From: an uncultured Thermoanaerobaculia bacterium
Lineage (GTDB): Bacteria; Acidobacteriota; Thermoanaerobaculia; Multivoradales; Multivoraceae
DNA: 64,000 nt
Reading direction: 5' to 3'
Assembly (NCBI GenBank): GCA_951812325.1
Contig: OX638294.1
Span: forward strand, 1,838,859-1,902,858
The first letter of the stretch is position 1. Each line of letters starts with the position of its first letter. This document shows, piece after piece, positions 18,444-27,702 of this stretch. Position numbers and translations under genes: made by a program. The notes under the pieces were generated by a model. It saw nothing but the letters and a program-made list of their open reading frames with translations, made no database searches and had not been told where the DNA came from.

Positions 18444-20834
18444 ATGCCGAAGCGAAAGCTCATCCTCACGACCGTTCTCACCGGGTTCGTGTTCCTGCAG
18501 GCCCCTGCAGGCGGCGCGGAAGGCGAGGGCGCTGGACCTCACGGCCCCGGGCGCCAGAGCCCGAGTTCCTTCGGCGCCCTGGATCTCGAGAACAGGCCGG
18601 CCATCCGCGAACCCGACCGCCGTGACCGGCGGCCCGGCTCGGAATCGCCCGCGCGGGTTGCCGAGGCCGACGCCGCCTGCTCGCCGTTCTACCAACAGAT
18701 CCGGACGAGGTCCGGAGACGCCCTGGTCGAGGCGATCCTGAACGCCCCCATCTCCTGCATTGCAGACCTGGAGTGGATCGGCGACCAGCCGCAAGTCCAG
18801 TACGCCGCGTCCGGCGAGGACCACGTGGTCGACGTCGCGCGAGCAATTCCGGGCCTGATGTCTTCCTACGGCGCCGAGGCGGGAGACATGGAGAACGTCG
18901 ACCGCCTGTTTCTCTATCTGGACATGGCGCGCGACATCCACGGTTGGTGCCGCGAGCAGAAGGCCTGCAAGGGCGACATCTGGCGCACGGCCGAGGCGTA
19001 CTCCCTGGACGTGGGTTCCCGCGCGGGAAACGCCGTCAGGGACGCCTTCGAGGCCTATACGACCCATTCGGCTTTCATGAGTCAGGACGAGTACCACGCT
19101 GACATCCTGTACAGGGTCATATCGATGCTGGGTCGCTTTCCGCTGCCGGAGCACTTCCTGGACGTCGTCACGCGATGGCTCAGGGCCTGGGACGAGGATT
19201 ACGCGGCGTCCAGCGCCCACACGTGGGCGATGAAGGCGGTTCTCGACATCGCGTACTCCTGCCACCGGAGAGCTGCGGCGTGCGGGCCCGCCTACGGCGG
19301 CGACGGCGAGCTGTTCCGTGCCCTGCGGGACTTCGTGGTCGACGGAGGCTGGCTCGGTTCCGGTTCGGACCGCCTCCTCGAGCTGGCGACCATCGAACTG
19401 GGGCGTTTCGGCGCCTATCCCGGGACGCCGAACTACGGCCGGCTTCCCGCCGCCGTGCGCTCCGTTCGCAACCGCTACGGAAGCGTCCCGGAAGGCAGAC
19501 TCATCTGGCTGCGCATCATCGCGTCGCTCGACTACAACGACAGCCGGAACTGCAGACGCTACGGTCTGTGCGACTGGTACGGCGGCGCCGGCTTCCACGC
19601 CCGCTTCCGGCGGGAGCTCTTCAACAGGGGTCGCACCTGTCGGCAGAACGCCTGCCCGGGAGACACGGTCTCCGTGCGTTCCCAGAACCTCTCGGGGAAC
19701 GAACTCGACGTCGCCTGCCGACGGCTGAACGAGCACAGCCGGACCTTCGCCTCGATGTTCGCCACCCGGTGCAAGCCGGTTCCGGGAGACGTCAACGCGC
19801 GTCTCGATCTCTTCGTGTTCCAGGACGGGGTGTCCTGCGAGGACTTCGAGTCGGCGGCTTTCGGAGGCCATCCGGACAGTTGCAGCGGCATCTCCTGGGA
19901 AGGAAACGAATCCTCCCCCGGCTCGGCGCTGGTGGCGACCGAGAAGGAACCGGGCGACGCCCTGGTTGATCCCGAGCTGGCGATCTGGAACTTCGAGCAC
20001 GAGTACGCGCATTACCTCGACGCCCGCTACAACAGGCACGGCCCCTTCACGGGCGATCCCGCGATCCAGGGCTGGAGCGAGGGGGTCGCGGAGTACTTCG
20101 CGAATTCGGTCACCGAGTACCACCACGGGAAGGGCCGCTGCTCCTCGACCCACTCCCTGACCGACACCCTGTTGCTCTCCGGCTCGATTCCGACCAGCTA
20201 CAACCAGCGTCACATCATGATCCGTTTCCTGATGGAGCACTGGAGTCCCTTCGTGGACGTCATGCTGCTGCTGATGCGCCACGGCAGGTACGACGACCTC
20301 AAGACCTACATCGCCCGCGAAGCGCCAAGGGCCGAAGCGGCCTGGGAGTCGTGGCTCGGCTCGGGCTGCGTCCGCCCATCCGTGGCCCCGCCCGTTCCTT
20401 CGCCCCCTCCCGATCCCGAACCGCCGCCCGAACCCGACCCCGATCCCGAACCGCCGGTCCCGGGCCCCTGTGACCAGAGCGGTCAGGCCCTCTGTCTCCG
20501 GCAGGAACGCTTCGAGGTCAAGGTGGACTGGTGGACCGACGGCGCCGAACCGTCACCCGCCCGGGCCGCGGAGGCGAGCACCGATGACTCCGGCCTGTTC
20601 TGGTTCGTCAGCGATCAGAACTGGGAAATCCTGATCAAGGTGCTCGACGGCTGCGAATCCAACGGACACGTCTGGGTCTACGGCGCAGCGACGACGGACC
20701 TCGGCTACTCGATCCGCGTGCGCGACACCGTGACCGGCACGATCAGGAGGTACGGCAACGAGCCGGGCCGACCGTCGCCGGCTGTCATCGACAGCCGGGC
20801 ATTCGCCGACGCCTGCCGGACCGCGAACCGCTGA
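18444..20834 (+). CDS. Secreted M9-family collagenase-like metallopeptidase with C-terminal accessory domain
   Basis: A 796-residue protein with a signal peptide (KLILTTVLTGFVFLQAPAGG). The zinc motif HEYAHYLD is at 519-526 (His519, Glu520, His523), and downstream WSEGVAEYF supplies the third-ligand glutamate (Glu546 or Glu550). This order matches peptidase family M9 (Vibrio/Clostridium-type collagenases), whose N-terminal half, as here, is an alpha-helical activator domain. A proline-rich linker of PDPEPP-type repeats (about 650-675) leads to a C-terminal domain (RFEVKVDWWTDG, then SGLFWFVSDQNWEILIKVLDG, then HVWVYGAATTDLGYSIRV) widely attached to secreted Acidobacteriota-type proteins and probably used for surface attachment or binding. 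Paired dyads lie upstream. Confidence 0.85.
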   Translation: MPKRKLILTTVLTGFVFLQAPAGGAEGEGAGPHGPGRQSPSSFGALDLENRPAIREPDRRDRRPGSESPARVAEADAACSPFYQQIRTRSGDALVEAILNAPISCIADLEWIGDQPQVQYAASGEDHVVDVARAIPGLMSSYGAEAGDMENVDRLFLYLDMARDIHGWCREQKACKGDIWRTAEAYSLDVGSRAGNAVRDAFEAYTTHSAFMSQDEYHADILYRVISMLGRFPLPEHFLDVVTRWLRAWDEDYAASSAHTWAMKAVLDIAYSCHRRAAACGPAYGGDGELFRALRDFVVDGGWLGSGSDRLLELATIELGRFGAYPGTPNYGRLPAAVRSVRNRYGSVPEGRLIWLRIIASLDYNDSRNCRRYGLCDWYGGAGFHARFRRELFNRGRTCRQNACPGDTVSVRSQNLSGNELDVACRRLNEHSRTFASMFATRCKPVPGDVNARLDLFVFQDGVSCEDFESAAFGGHPDSCSGISWEGNESSPGSALVATEKEPGDALVDPELAIWNFEHEYAHYLDARYNRHGPFTGDPAIQGWSEGVAEYFANSVTEYHHGKGRCSSTHSLTDTLLLSGSIPTSYNQRHIMIRFLMEHWSPFVDVMLLLMRHGRYDDLKTYIAREAPRAEAAWESWLGSGCVRPSVAPPVPSPPPDPEPPPEPDPDPEPPVPGPCDQSGQALCLRQERFEVKVDWWTDGAEPSPARAAEASTDDSGLFWFVSDQNWEILIKVLDGCESNGHVWVYGAATTDLGYSIRVRDTVTGTIRRYGNEPGRPSPAVIDSRAFADACRTANR

Positions 20835-21122
20835 TCCCGGTCATCCGCCCCGCCTGTTCGGGGTAGCGGGTTCCCCGGGCATCCCCGATCCGCCACGCGC
20901 TGCCATGGTCTCGTCTTCGGATCGAACCGGTGCGGCGGGCTTTGGTGTAGACTGAGCGCTCGGAACAACCTCGGGCGGCCTTGGAAGTCTGGACCGAACG
21001 AACGGCGGCGAGAGCCGCTCAAGGAGAAAGAAGCTGATGAGACTTCACTCGTACCCACCCCCAAGAAGGTGAGACCCTCACACTCTTCGTTCCTCAGTGA
21101 CGGATCCGGAGGCTCCCGAACG
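20835..21122 (+). other. Intergenic stretch with a possible 11-codon leader ORF
   Basis: No conserved gene is seen. At 21037-21072 a short frame (MRLHSYPPPRR, stop) follows a good ribosome site (AAGGAGAAAG) and ends 50 bp before the next gene. It could be a leader peptide or chance. GTGTAGACT near 20944-20952 resembles a -10 element without a convincing -35. Confidence 0.25.
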
Positions 21123-22220
21123 ATGGCCCTGACCGGCGTGCGCATCACGATCGCGCTGGTGCTCAGCGCCATTCCGACGATGGCCTTCGGTCAGACCACC
21201 GTCGCCTGCGAGGCCTGCACCCATGACCTCTCGTTCTACCTGGGCGACGGCGGACTCGTCGCAGAGGCCGACGGCGCCGACATGGTGACCTGGGTCGCCA
21301 CCTGCGGCGGCGTCACCCACCACGGCGAACTCGAGCCCAATCGAGAGGGCGTGGTCATGCTGCAGTTCATGGACAGCGGCCTCGTCTGCAACGAGGAGGA
21401 GAGCCGCCTGCAGATCGGTCCCGTCAAGGACGGCGGCTGGTACTGGCTCACCCGCGACACGAACTCGGCCGTGGGCTCCCTGGTCAACCAGGACATCCTC
21501 GACAACGCGAAGGGCGGCATCACGAACGCCGGCTCCGGTGTCACGATGACGATTGGCAGGGGCGCCGTCCTCCTTGAGGAAGCCGCAACCGGCCGTCTCG
21601 GCCTGCTGCCGAACATCCTGCCGGAACCGCAGACGCCTGCGCTCAGGAAGTGCGGCTACGACAGGAAGGGAACGACCTACACCCGCCGGATCGCCGCGTG
21701 TGCGCTGGGCGACGGCGGCGCGATCATCCTGGCGACGGTCACGGACGGGATCACTGGAACGACTGTGCAAATCCCGGACGGGGGCACCGTCACCCGGGCC
21801 GCCGGGACCGGCACGGTGGAGGTCCTTGTCGACCTGTGGGCGAACGGGAGCGGCCACTACACGACCGACCCGGCCGGAAATGCACGGCTCGGACACCCGG
21901 AATTCGGGACGACGGCACTCAGGGGAACTCTCCGCCTGCAGGGCGTCAGCTACCCGATTTCGACCCGCACCGGTTCGCAGGCCGCTGCTCTCCCGTCAGG
22001 CGGCGTGACCGCGACGACAGTAGCCAGCGCCGCCACGGTCACCATCGCGGCGGACAGCGCCTACTGCAGCGCGGCGAACAACTTCCCCCTGCACGTCGAC
22101 GTCAGCGCGCGGCTGGACCCTGAAGGCGCCGCGAAGGACCAGGTGACGCCCTCGCTCACGCTGACCGGAGGCGAGGCTGGCCTGGCGGGGAAGATGACCT
22201 TCACGGTCATCTGCCCTTAG
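21123..22220 (+). CDS. Secreted protein of unknown function
   Basis: A 365-residue protein from ATG 21123, chosen because GGAGG lies about 10 bp upstream and a signal peptide follows (MALTGVRITIALVLSAIPTM, cleavage after AFG). An in-frame ATG at 21069 is less likely. The mature part starts QTTVACEACTHDLSFYLGDGG; six cysteines are visible in the mature part (CEAC, CGG, CNEE, CGYD, CALG), enough for several disulfides. It is rich in Gly, Thr and Ala and beta-like, with YPISTRTGSQ near the C-terminus and a late Cys pair (YCSA and the terminal VICP). I do not recognise the family. A secreted or surface role is all that the sequence supports. Confidence 0.7.
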   Translation: MALTGVRITIALVLSAIPTMAFGQTTVACEACTHDLSFYLGDGGLVAEADGADMVTWVATCGGVTHHGELEPNREGVVMLQFMDSGLVCNEEESRLQIGPVKDGGWYWLTRDTNSAVGSLVNQDILDNAKGGITNAGSGVTMTIGRGAVLLEEAATGRLGLLPNILPEPQTPALRKCGYDRKGTTYTRRIAACALGDGGAIILATVTDGITGTTVQIPDGGTVTRAAGTGTVEVLVDLWANGSGHYTTDPAGNARLGHPEFGTTALRGTLRLQGVSYPISTRTGSQAAALPSGGVTATTVASAATVTIAADSAYCSAANNFPLHVDVSARLDPEGAAKDQVTPSLTLTGGEAGLAGKMTFTVICP

Positions 22221-22464
22221 AGGCCTCGGCGGTGATCAGGGCCGAATCGGTCGGCCGACTGGAAGCCCGGGCTGCCTCAGCGGCGCGCTCGCGGCTCAAG
22301 GCAGCGCCCGGAACGTGGAACGTGTTCCGGGTCGGCTCTGTCATCGTTGACCGCGCAGGCCGTCTCTCGTGCCGTTCTCGGCGACATGCGTCGTCAGGTC
22401 GCTCAGAGCATCCCTCAATTCGTCGTCCTCAGCCTCAACCGAACGGTCGATTCGCCTTCTCTCG
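22221..22464. other. Intergenic stretch without recognisable gene
   Basis: Between the secreted protein and the operon fossil I see no conserved frame. On the minus strand a short open stretch (VEAEDDELRDALSDLTTHV) follows the fossil, but it has no start codon or family resemblance. Confidence 0.4.
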
Positions 22465-22650
22465 CGGCTCTCGGATCATGCTGTAGCCGGAACCCTGCCG
22501 CTCCGTGCCGAGCCCGCGTGCCTTCTCGATCCAGCCGAACTCCTCCAGGATCGCTCGCCGTCGGCGCGGGTCTCGATCGCAGTGTCGGGCTCCGGAGCCC
22601 GCGCCTCACGCCACAGTTCTTCCATGCCGACGACCAGCGGTCCCGCCCCG
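22465..22650 (-). pseudogene. Fossil of a second ligase-SDR operon (deletion fusion)
   Basis: On the minus strand a piece of the acyl-CoA synthetase (VGMEELWREARAPEPDTAIE, compare VGIDELWREAQAALAEPAIE at residues 127-145 of the gene at 16214) is followed at once, in another frame, by the SDR C-terminus (AILEEFGWIEKARGLGTER, identical to the SDR at 15270 in 18 of 19 positions). The SDR stop codon TGA has become CGA. Ligase residues after ~150 and SDR residues before ~258 are missing. The gene order matches the intact operon, so one deletion of roughly 1.8 kb in a duplicated operon explains it. Confidence 0.85.
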
Positions 22651-22876
22651 GTGGAGATCGACGACGGTGAAGACGAGGGAGCGGAGGACACGAAGGTGCC
22701 GGATCCCGCGCCTGGTCCATCCCGGCGTCCGGCTGTCCGGGCCCTGGGTTTCCGGATGGGGAGCTTGCGTTTCCGGATGGGGAGATCGTGTGGTGGCCGG
22801 TCCCGTTCAGGAGCCGCCTCGGCCCAACGAGCGGCCGCCTGAACTCGCGAAGGAAACCGGCAACCCGCCCCCCAGG

Positions 22877-24235
22877 ATGACCGCACTCAGCCACCGCCGC
22901 CCGCGGCGCCGCAGTGCCCTGTGGCTCGTCACGGCCCTGGTGGCGGTGACCCTCGCCGCCTGTACGGACGATCCGGTCTCCGAGACCCTGACGCTGGAGT
23001 TCTTTCCGGAAGCGGTGAACCAGCCGAACCCGGCCGAGGGTAACGCCGCCGTGCTGCCCGACACCGCCGGCCACGTCCGCATCGAGGCTCAGATCGAGAT
23101 CCGGCGCCACCTGATCCCCAGGGACAACCCCCTCGTCGCAGGGCGCGTGAACGACCGCACCGAGGCGCTGATGAACGAGCACGATCCGTGGCAGATCCGT
23201 TTCGACCGCGTGTTCGAGCCGATTGCCGACGGCGCCGAGTGGCGGCGCGCCGAAAGAGAACTGACCAGCTACCGCCGCTGGGCACTGGCAGCCGATCCCG
23301 ACACGGCGCTCCGGGACTTCTTCGTCGACACACCGATGCGGCCCATCTTCGAGGTCCGGGACAACGAACCCCGGCTGCCGGGGCAGAGGCTGCCGCCGCC
23401 CCGGACCGTGACCCTCGCATTCGTCTTCTCGGGCGGGACCCGGGCGACGGCGGGCGAGTCGGCCACCGTCCACCGCGGCTCTCGCGACTTCGCGGACGAT
23501 GCCGCCCGCTACCAGCGTCGCGCGGCGGCCCTGTGGGAGTACATGAACGACAACCCGGGCCGCCGCTTCGAGACGCTGCGGGGACTGTTCGCCGCGGCCG
23601 AGGGCGAGGAACTGCCCGAGTCGCAGTTGATCGCTCAACCACGGGAGTTGGCGTGGTCTGCCGGGCAGGCTCCCGCGCGTCCGGGTTCGGCGAGTCTTCC
23701 GCGTCTCCGCGACCTGGAGATCGACCTGATCGAACGCGTGGTGGCCGCCGCCGATCCCCTGGTCCGGATCTTCGAAATCCCGAAGGACGATTCCTTCACG
23801 CTCCAGGAACTGTCGCGCCGGGTGTTCGACCCCTTCCCGGGCGTCGTGACCGCGAAGCCCGACGGGACGGTCATCGAAGCCGTCGGTTTCGTGGAAGGCG
23901 GCGAGGGCTACAGCATCCCGTCACTCGACCTCTGGAACGCCTACCGGGCCCTGGACGGCCTGTTCGTGTCGCCTGACCCTCTCGTCTTTCTGCTTGAGCG
24001 CCGGGACGACTTCGGCTGCGCCGAGGACGACGACGCCTGCACAAGCAGCGCCCGCGTCTCCGCTTTCCTGGAGCGTGGACCCCTGACCGCCAGGCCGGGT
24101 TCCGCCGCCCTGATCCAGCAGACGCTGGAAGCCGAACTGCAGCCTCTCTCCGAGTACCGCCTGGTCTGGATTCGCGGCGTCGCCGACGAGACCGCGACGG
24201 ACGCCGCCCGGCCAGCCATCGAGACCGGCGGGTAG
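22877..24235 (+). CDS. Probable lipoprotein of unknown function
   Basis: A 452-residue protein whose N-terminus has a basic region and a lipobox (LVTALVAVTLAAC, Cys at about 28), so it is probably membrane-anchored by lipidation. The mature region is mainly acidic and helical, with two blocks rich in Trp/Arg (DPWQIRFDRVFEPI and LTSYRRWALAADPDT) and a late pair of cysteines (FGCAEDDDACTSSARV). The last part (PLSEYRLVWIRGVADETATD) is beta-like. No family is recognised. The longer frame upstream, from 22505, runs antisense through the operon fossil and lacks a signal, so the ATG at 22877 is preferred. Confidence 0.65.
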   Translation: MTALSHRRPRRRSALWLVTALVAVTLAACTDDPVSETLTLEFFPEAVNQPNPAEGNAAVLPDTAGHVRIEAQIEIRRHLIPRDNPLVAGRVNDRTEALMNEHDPWQIRFDRVFEPIADGAEWRRAERELTSYRRWALAADPDTALRDFFVDTPMRPIFEVRDNEPRLPGQRLPPPRTVTLAFVFSGGTRATAGESATVHRGSRDFADDAARYQRRAAALWEYMNDNPGRRFETLRGLFAAAEGEELPESQLIAQPRELAWSAGQAPARPGSASLPRLRDLEIDLIERVVAAADPLVRIFEIPKDDSFTLQELSRRVFDPFPGVVTAKPDGTVIEAVGFVEGGEGYSIPSLDLWNAYRALDGLFVSPDPLVFLLERRDDFGCAEDDDACTSSARVSAFLERGPLTARPGSAALIQQTLEAELQPLSEYRLVWIRGVADETATDAARPAIETGG

Positions 24236-24317
24236 AGCCGGGCGTCGCAGGCCCCGGTTGGCGCGGAGCAGTTCGTTCGCGCGCGCCATGACCTCGGAGG
24301 GCGCGCTGTTCAGCCGG

Positions 24318-24345
24318 CTCAGGGCCGGTACAATCCGGCCCTGAG
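24318..24345 (+). promoter_or_regulatory. 11-bp perfect inverted repeat enclosing a TACAAT box
   Basis: CTCAGGGCCGG and CCGGCCCTGAG flank TACAAT exactly. TACAAT is a good -10 hexamer, and CTGTTC 17 bp upstream is a weak -35. The dyad would cover the promoter, so a repressor site is plausible; as RNA it would be a stable hairpin. It lies 25 bp before the esterase start. Confidence 0.45.
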
Positions 24346-24369
24346 TTCATGATCTTCACGAGGTGCCCG

Positions 24370-25557
24370 ATGACTTCTTCCAGCTTCAACCGTTCCCGCA
24401 TCGCGCCCGGCCCCGCCGCGGCGCTTCCGATGGCCGTCCTGCTGCTCCTGGCTGCAGCCACGTCAGCAGCCGCGCAACCGCCCTACCCGCCTGTCATGGA
24501 GGGCACGACATCGGAGGTCTACCGCACCGTCGACGAGGTCGAGTTGAACATCTACCTGTGCAACCCGGAGGGCCATTCGGCTGACGACAAACGACCCGCG
24601 ATCGTCTTCTTCTTCGGCGGCGGCTGGCGCGCGGGGTCGCCGCAGCAGTTCCTGCCCCACTGCCGCTACCTGGCCGACCGCGGGATGGTCGGCGCCGTCG
24701 CCGACTACCGAGTGGCCAGCCGCCACGGCGTGACGGCGGACGCATGCGTCGAAGACGCGAAGAGCGCGGTGCGCTGGCTGCGGACCAACGCGGCCAGGCT
24801 CGGCATCGACCCGGACCGCATAGGGGCCGGCGGTGGATCGGCGGGCGGGCATCTGGCGGCCGCCACCGCCACCTTGCCGGGCCACGATCCCGATCCCGAC
24901 GGCCCGAGTCCGGTCCCCAACGCCCTGGTCCTGTTCAACCCCGCGACCGTCCTGACGTCGGCGCTCGCCGAACGCCTCGGCGCGCCGGCCGAGTCGATGT
25001 CCCCCTACGATCATCTGCGGCCCGGACTTCCTCCCACGATCCTCTTTCACGGCACGGCCGATGCCACCGTGGCCTACAGCACGGCGGTCCAGTTCTGCGA
25101 CGGTCTGCGCGCACACGACGCCCGATGCGATCTCGTCAGCTACGCCGGCGCCGACCACGGCTTCTTCAACTTCGGCCGCGGCGAGGGCGAGGACAGGAAC
25201 TCGATGTACGAGGACACCGTCAACCGGATGGACGGCTTCCTGTACTCGTTGGAGTGGCTCGATCCCAGGCCGCACCCGGACGGCACGCCGAGGAAACGCC
25301 TGACCTGGGAGGAGGCGCTCGCCAACGCGCTCGCCAACTCTGGCGGGGCGCCGCTCGGAGGAGCGGAGGGCGACGGCGCCGCGGCCGAAGAAGAGCCACC
25401 CGGAGAAGGCGAGCCCGAAGAAGCGGAGCTCGAGGGGGCCGAGGCCGAAGAAGCGCCGCCCGGAGACACGCCGCCCGACGGGGCCCGGTCCGACGGGGCC
25501 CGGTCCGAAGGGGCCGAGGCCGAAGAACCCGGGGCCGGCGGCGCCGAGGCCGAATGA
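24370..25557 (+). CDS. Secreted alpha/beta-hydrolase (esterase/lipase type) with acidic C-terminal tail
   Basis: A 395-residue protein from ATG 24370 (ACGAGGTG upstream). After a signal peptide (AVLLLLAAATSAAAQ) comes an esterase core of the BD-FAE/hormone-sensitive-lipase kind: oxyanion segment FFFGGGWRAGSP, nucleophile motif GGGSAGGHLA (Ser in G-x-S-x-G), Asp in HGTADATV and His in GADHGFFNF. The last ~80 residues are a low-complexity tail of Gly, Ala and Glu (repeats such as GAEAEE and GARSDGARSEG), absent from normal family members and probably a flexible acidic extension. It overlaps the PQQ dehydrogenase start (ATGA), so both proteins are likely made together. Confidence 0.85.
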   Translation: MTSSSFNRSRIAPGPAAALPMAVLLLLAAATSAAAQPPYPPVMEGTTSEVYRTVDEVELNIYLCNPEGHSADDKRPAIVFFFGGGWRAGSPQQFLPHCRYLADRGMVGAVADYRVASRHGVTADACVEDAKSAVRWLRTNAARLGIDPDRIGAGGGSAGGHLAAATATLPGHDPDPDGPSPVPNALVLFNPATVLTSALAERLGAPAESMSPYDHLRPGLPPTILFHGTADATVAYSTAVQFCDGLRAHDARCDLVSYAGADHGFFNFGRGEGEDRNSMYEDTVNRMDGFLYSLEWLDPRPHPDGTPRKRLTWEEALANALANSGGAPLGGAEGDGAAAEEEPPGEGEPEEAELEGAEAEEAPPGDTPPDGARSDGARSEGAEAEEPGAGGAEAE

Positions 25558-27578
25558 CGGGAAGCTCCCGGATCCGGCGACGCCTCGCTGTCTGCGCTCT
25601 GGGCACGGTCGGAATCGGAGCTCCGGCATTCACCCAGACCGCGGCGACCCCGCGACCGGCTTCAGCCAGTTCGCTCGCGACCCAACCGGCCGGCGAATGG
25701 CACAACTACGCCGCCGACAGCCGCAGCAGCAAGTACTCGCCGCTCGACCAGATCGACAGGACGAACGCCCACCAACTCCAGGTCGCATGGCGCTGGAAGT
25801 CGATCGACCATGGCCTCGCGGCGCGTCACGAGGGCATCTTCCCGCCCTCCGTGTTCCAGAACACGCCCATGATGCGCGACGGTCGGGTGCTGGTCGCCAC
25901 CGGCATCGGGGCGGCCGCTCTCGACCCCGCGACCGGCGAAATTCTCTGGACCTGGGACCCCTTCGCGGACGAGGCGCCAAGGAACACGGGCCGGCTCTCC
26001 GTGCGAGGCGGCGTGACCTGGAACGACGGCTCCAGGCAGCGGCTCTTCTTCAACGGCAACGGCCGGCTGACGGCGCTCGACGCGGCGACCGGCACTCTGG
26101 ACGCGGAGTTTGGCGAGGGGGGCCGAATCGACATGCTGGACGCCGGCCAGGGCGTCCGTCGCCGCCAGTACTTCTGGACCTCGGCGCCCGTTGTCTGCGG
26201 CGATGTCATCGTGCTCGGCGAGTCGACCTCCGACGCCTGGTCGAGGCGCCGCAACCCGCCCGGGATGATCCGCGGCTACGACGCGCGCACCGGCGCCCTG
26301 CGATGGCGCTTCAACATCATTCCGGAGCCGGATGAGTTCGGCTTCGACACTTGGGAAAGCGCCGAGGCAGCGCAGGCCGGCGCCGCGAACGTCTGGACGT
26401 GGATGAGTTGCGACCAGGAACTCGGCATGGTCTATGCCGCCACGAGCACCCCGAGCAACGACTGGTACGGCGGCCACCGCCCCGGCAAGGGCCTGTTCGC
26501 CGAGTCGATCCTCGCCCTCGATGCCGGGACCGGCGAACGGCAGTGGCACTTCCAGGCCGTGCACCACGGCCTGTGGGACTTCGACTTCCCGGCGGCGCCC
26601 GTGCTCGCCGACATCGTCGTCGACGGCAAACCGATCAAGGCGCTGGCGCAGCCTTCCAAGCAGGCATTCCTGTACGTCTTCGACCGTGAGACCGGCGAGC
26701 CGGTCTGGCCGATCTTCGAGCTGCCCGTGCCGCCGTCCGATGTGCCCGGTGAACAGGCCTGGCCGACCCAGCCCCATCCGACCTGGCCGTTGCCATACGA
26801 CCTTCAGGGGCTCGCCATCTCGGACCTGATCGACTTCACGCCGGAGCTGCGGGCAATGGCTCTCGAGTACGTCTCCCGCTACCGCATCGGCCCGATCTTC
26901 CAACCCCCGACGCTGATCGAGGGACCGGACGCCAGGCCGACGATTCAGGTGCCCGGGGCGGTCGGCGGCACGAACTGGAACGGCGCCGCGCTCGATCCCG
27001 AGACCAACGTGCTCTATCTGCCGTCGGTCACCGTGCCGGCCATCCTGGGTCTGCGCCCCCCGCCCGACCCGGCGCGCTCCAACCTGCGCTACAGGGTCGA
27101 CCTGAGCGAGGCCGACGGATACGAGTGGGCCGCCCTGCCGAACGGCCTGCCGATCACGAAACCGCCCTACGGCCGCCTGACCGCGATCGACCTCGACACC
27201 GGTGAACACCTGTGGATGGTCCCGAACGGCGACGGACCGCGCGATCACCCGGCGCTCGCCCACCTCGACCTGCCGCCCCTCGGCCAGCAGGGCCGCGTAT
27301 CGGCCCTGGTGACGAAGACCCTGGTCTTCCTGGCCGACGGCTCGGACGCGATGGTGGTCCAGCCCGCCGCCGCCGGCAGCCGAACGTTCCGCGCCTACGA
27401 CAAGACGAACGGCCAGGTCGTCTCGGAGATGGAGCTGCCGGCAGGCGTCAGCGGCGCGCCGATGACCTACTTCCACGAAGGCCGCCAGTACATCGTGATG
27501 GCGATCAGCGGAACCGGCTCCGAGGGTGAACTGCTGGCCCTCGCGCTGCCCGAAGCACCGGCCGCCTCGGCGCCCTGA
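25554..27578 (+). CDS. PQQ-dependent dehydrogenase (quinoprotein glucose/alcohol dehydrogenase type)
   Basis: A 674-residue secreted eight-bladed quinoprotein. Signal sequence SRIRRRLAVCALGTVGIGAPAF is followed by GEWHNYAADSRSSKYSPLDQI, the usual first blade. PQQ propeller tryptophan motifs recur (AALDPATGEILWTWDP, GYDARTGALRWRF, AIDLDTGEHLWMVPNGDG). The segment HHGLWDFDFPAAPVLADI and GGTNWNGAALDPETNVLYLP are characteristic of the soluble or membrane-associated glucose/alcohol dehydrogenase group. It oxidises a sugar or alcohol in the periplasm and passes electrons to the respiratory chain. No cytochrome domain is attached. The substrate cannot be read from the sequence. Translationally coupled to the upstream esterase, whose product may release the substrate. 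Confidence 0.85.
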   Translation: MTGSSRIRRRLAVCALGTVGIGAPAFTQTAATPRPASASSLATQPAGEWHNYAADSRSSKYSPLDQIDRTNAHQLQVAWRWKSIDHGLAARHEGIFPPSVFQNTPMMRDGRVLVATGIGAAALDPATGEILWTWDPFADEAPRNTGRLSVRGGVTWNDGSRQRLFFNGNGRLTALDAATGTLDAEFGEGGRIDMLDAGQGVRRRQYFWTSAPVVCGDVIVLGESTSDAWSRRRNPPGMIRGYDARTGALRWRFNIIPEPDEFGFDTWESAEAAQAGAANVWTWMSCDQELGMVYAATSTPSNDWYGGHRPGKGLFAESILALDAGTGERQWHFQAVHHGLWDFDFPAAPVLADIVVDGKPIKALAQPSKQAFLYVFDRETGEPVWPIFELPVPPSDVPGEQAWPTQPHPTWPLPYDLQGLAISDLIDFTPELRAMALEYVSRYRIGPIFQPPTLIEGPDARPTIQVPGAVGGTNWNGAALDPETNVLYLPSVTVPAILGLRPPPDPARSNLRYRVDLSEADGYEWAALPNGLPITKPPYGRLTAIDLDTGEHLWMVPNGDGPRDHPALAHLDLPPLGQQGRVSALVTKTLVFLADGSDAMVVQPAAAGSRTFRAYDKTNGQVVSEMELPAGVSGAPMTYFHEGRQYIVMAISGTGSEGELLALALPEAPAASAP

Positions 27579-27702
27579 AGCCGCCGCCCGTCGCTGACTC
27601 CGTGTTCGGCCCCGGCCCCCGCGACCCCACGACCTCGCGCCGAAGAACCTGCCGCGCTGCGTGCCGCGGCGCAAGCCAACCCTCCCGGCCTGCGACCGTC
27701 GA

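Noticed and set aside
18441..20282. 613-codon minus-strand frame opposite the collagenase
   Set aside because: The plus strand carries clear peptidase motifs; the antisense product has no recognisable domain.
22505..22876. N-terminal extension of the lipoprotein gene
   Set aside because: It runs antisense through the ligase-SDR fossil, and the lipobox signal starts at 22877.
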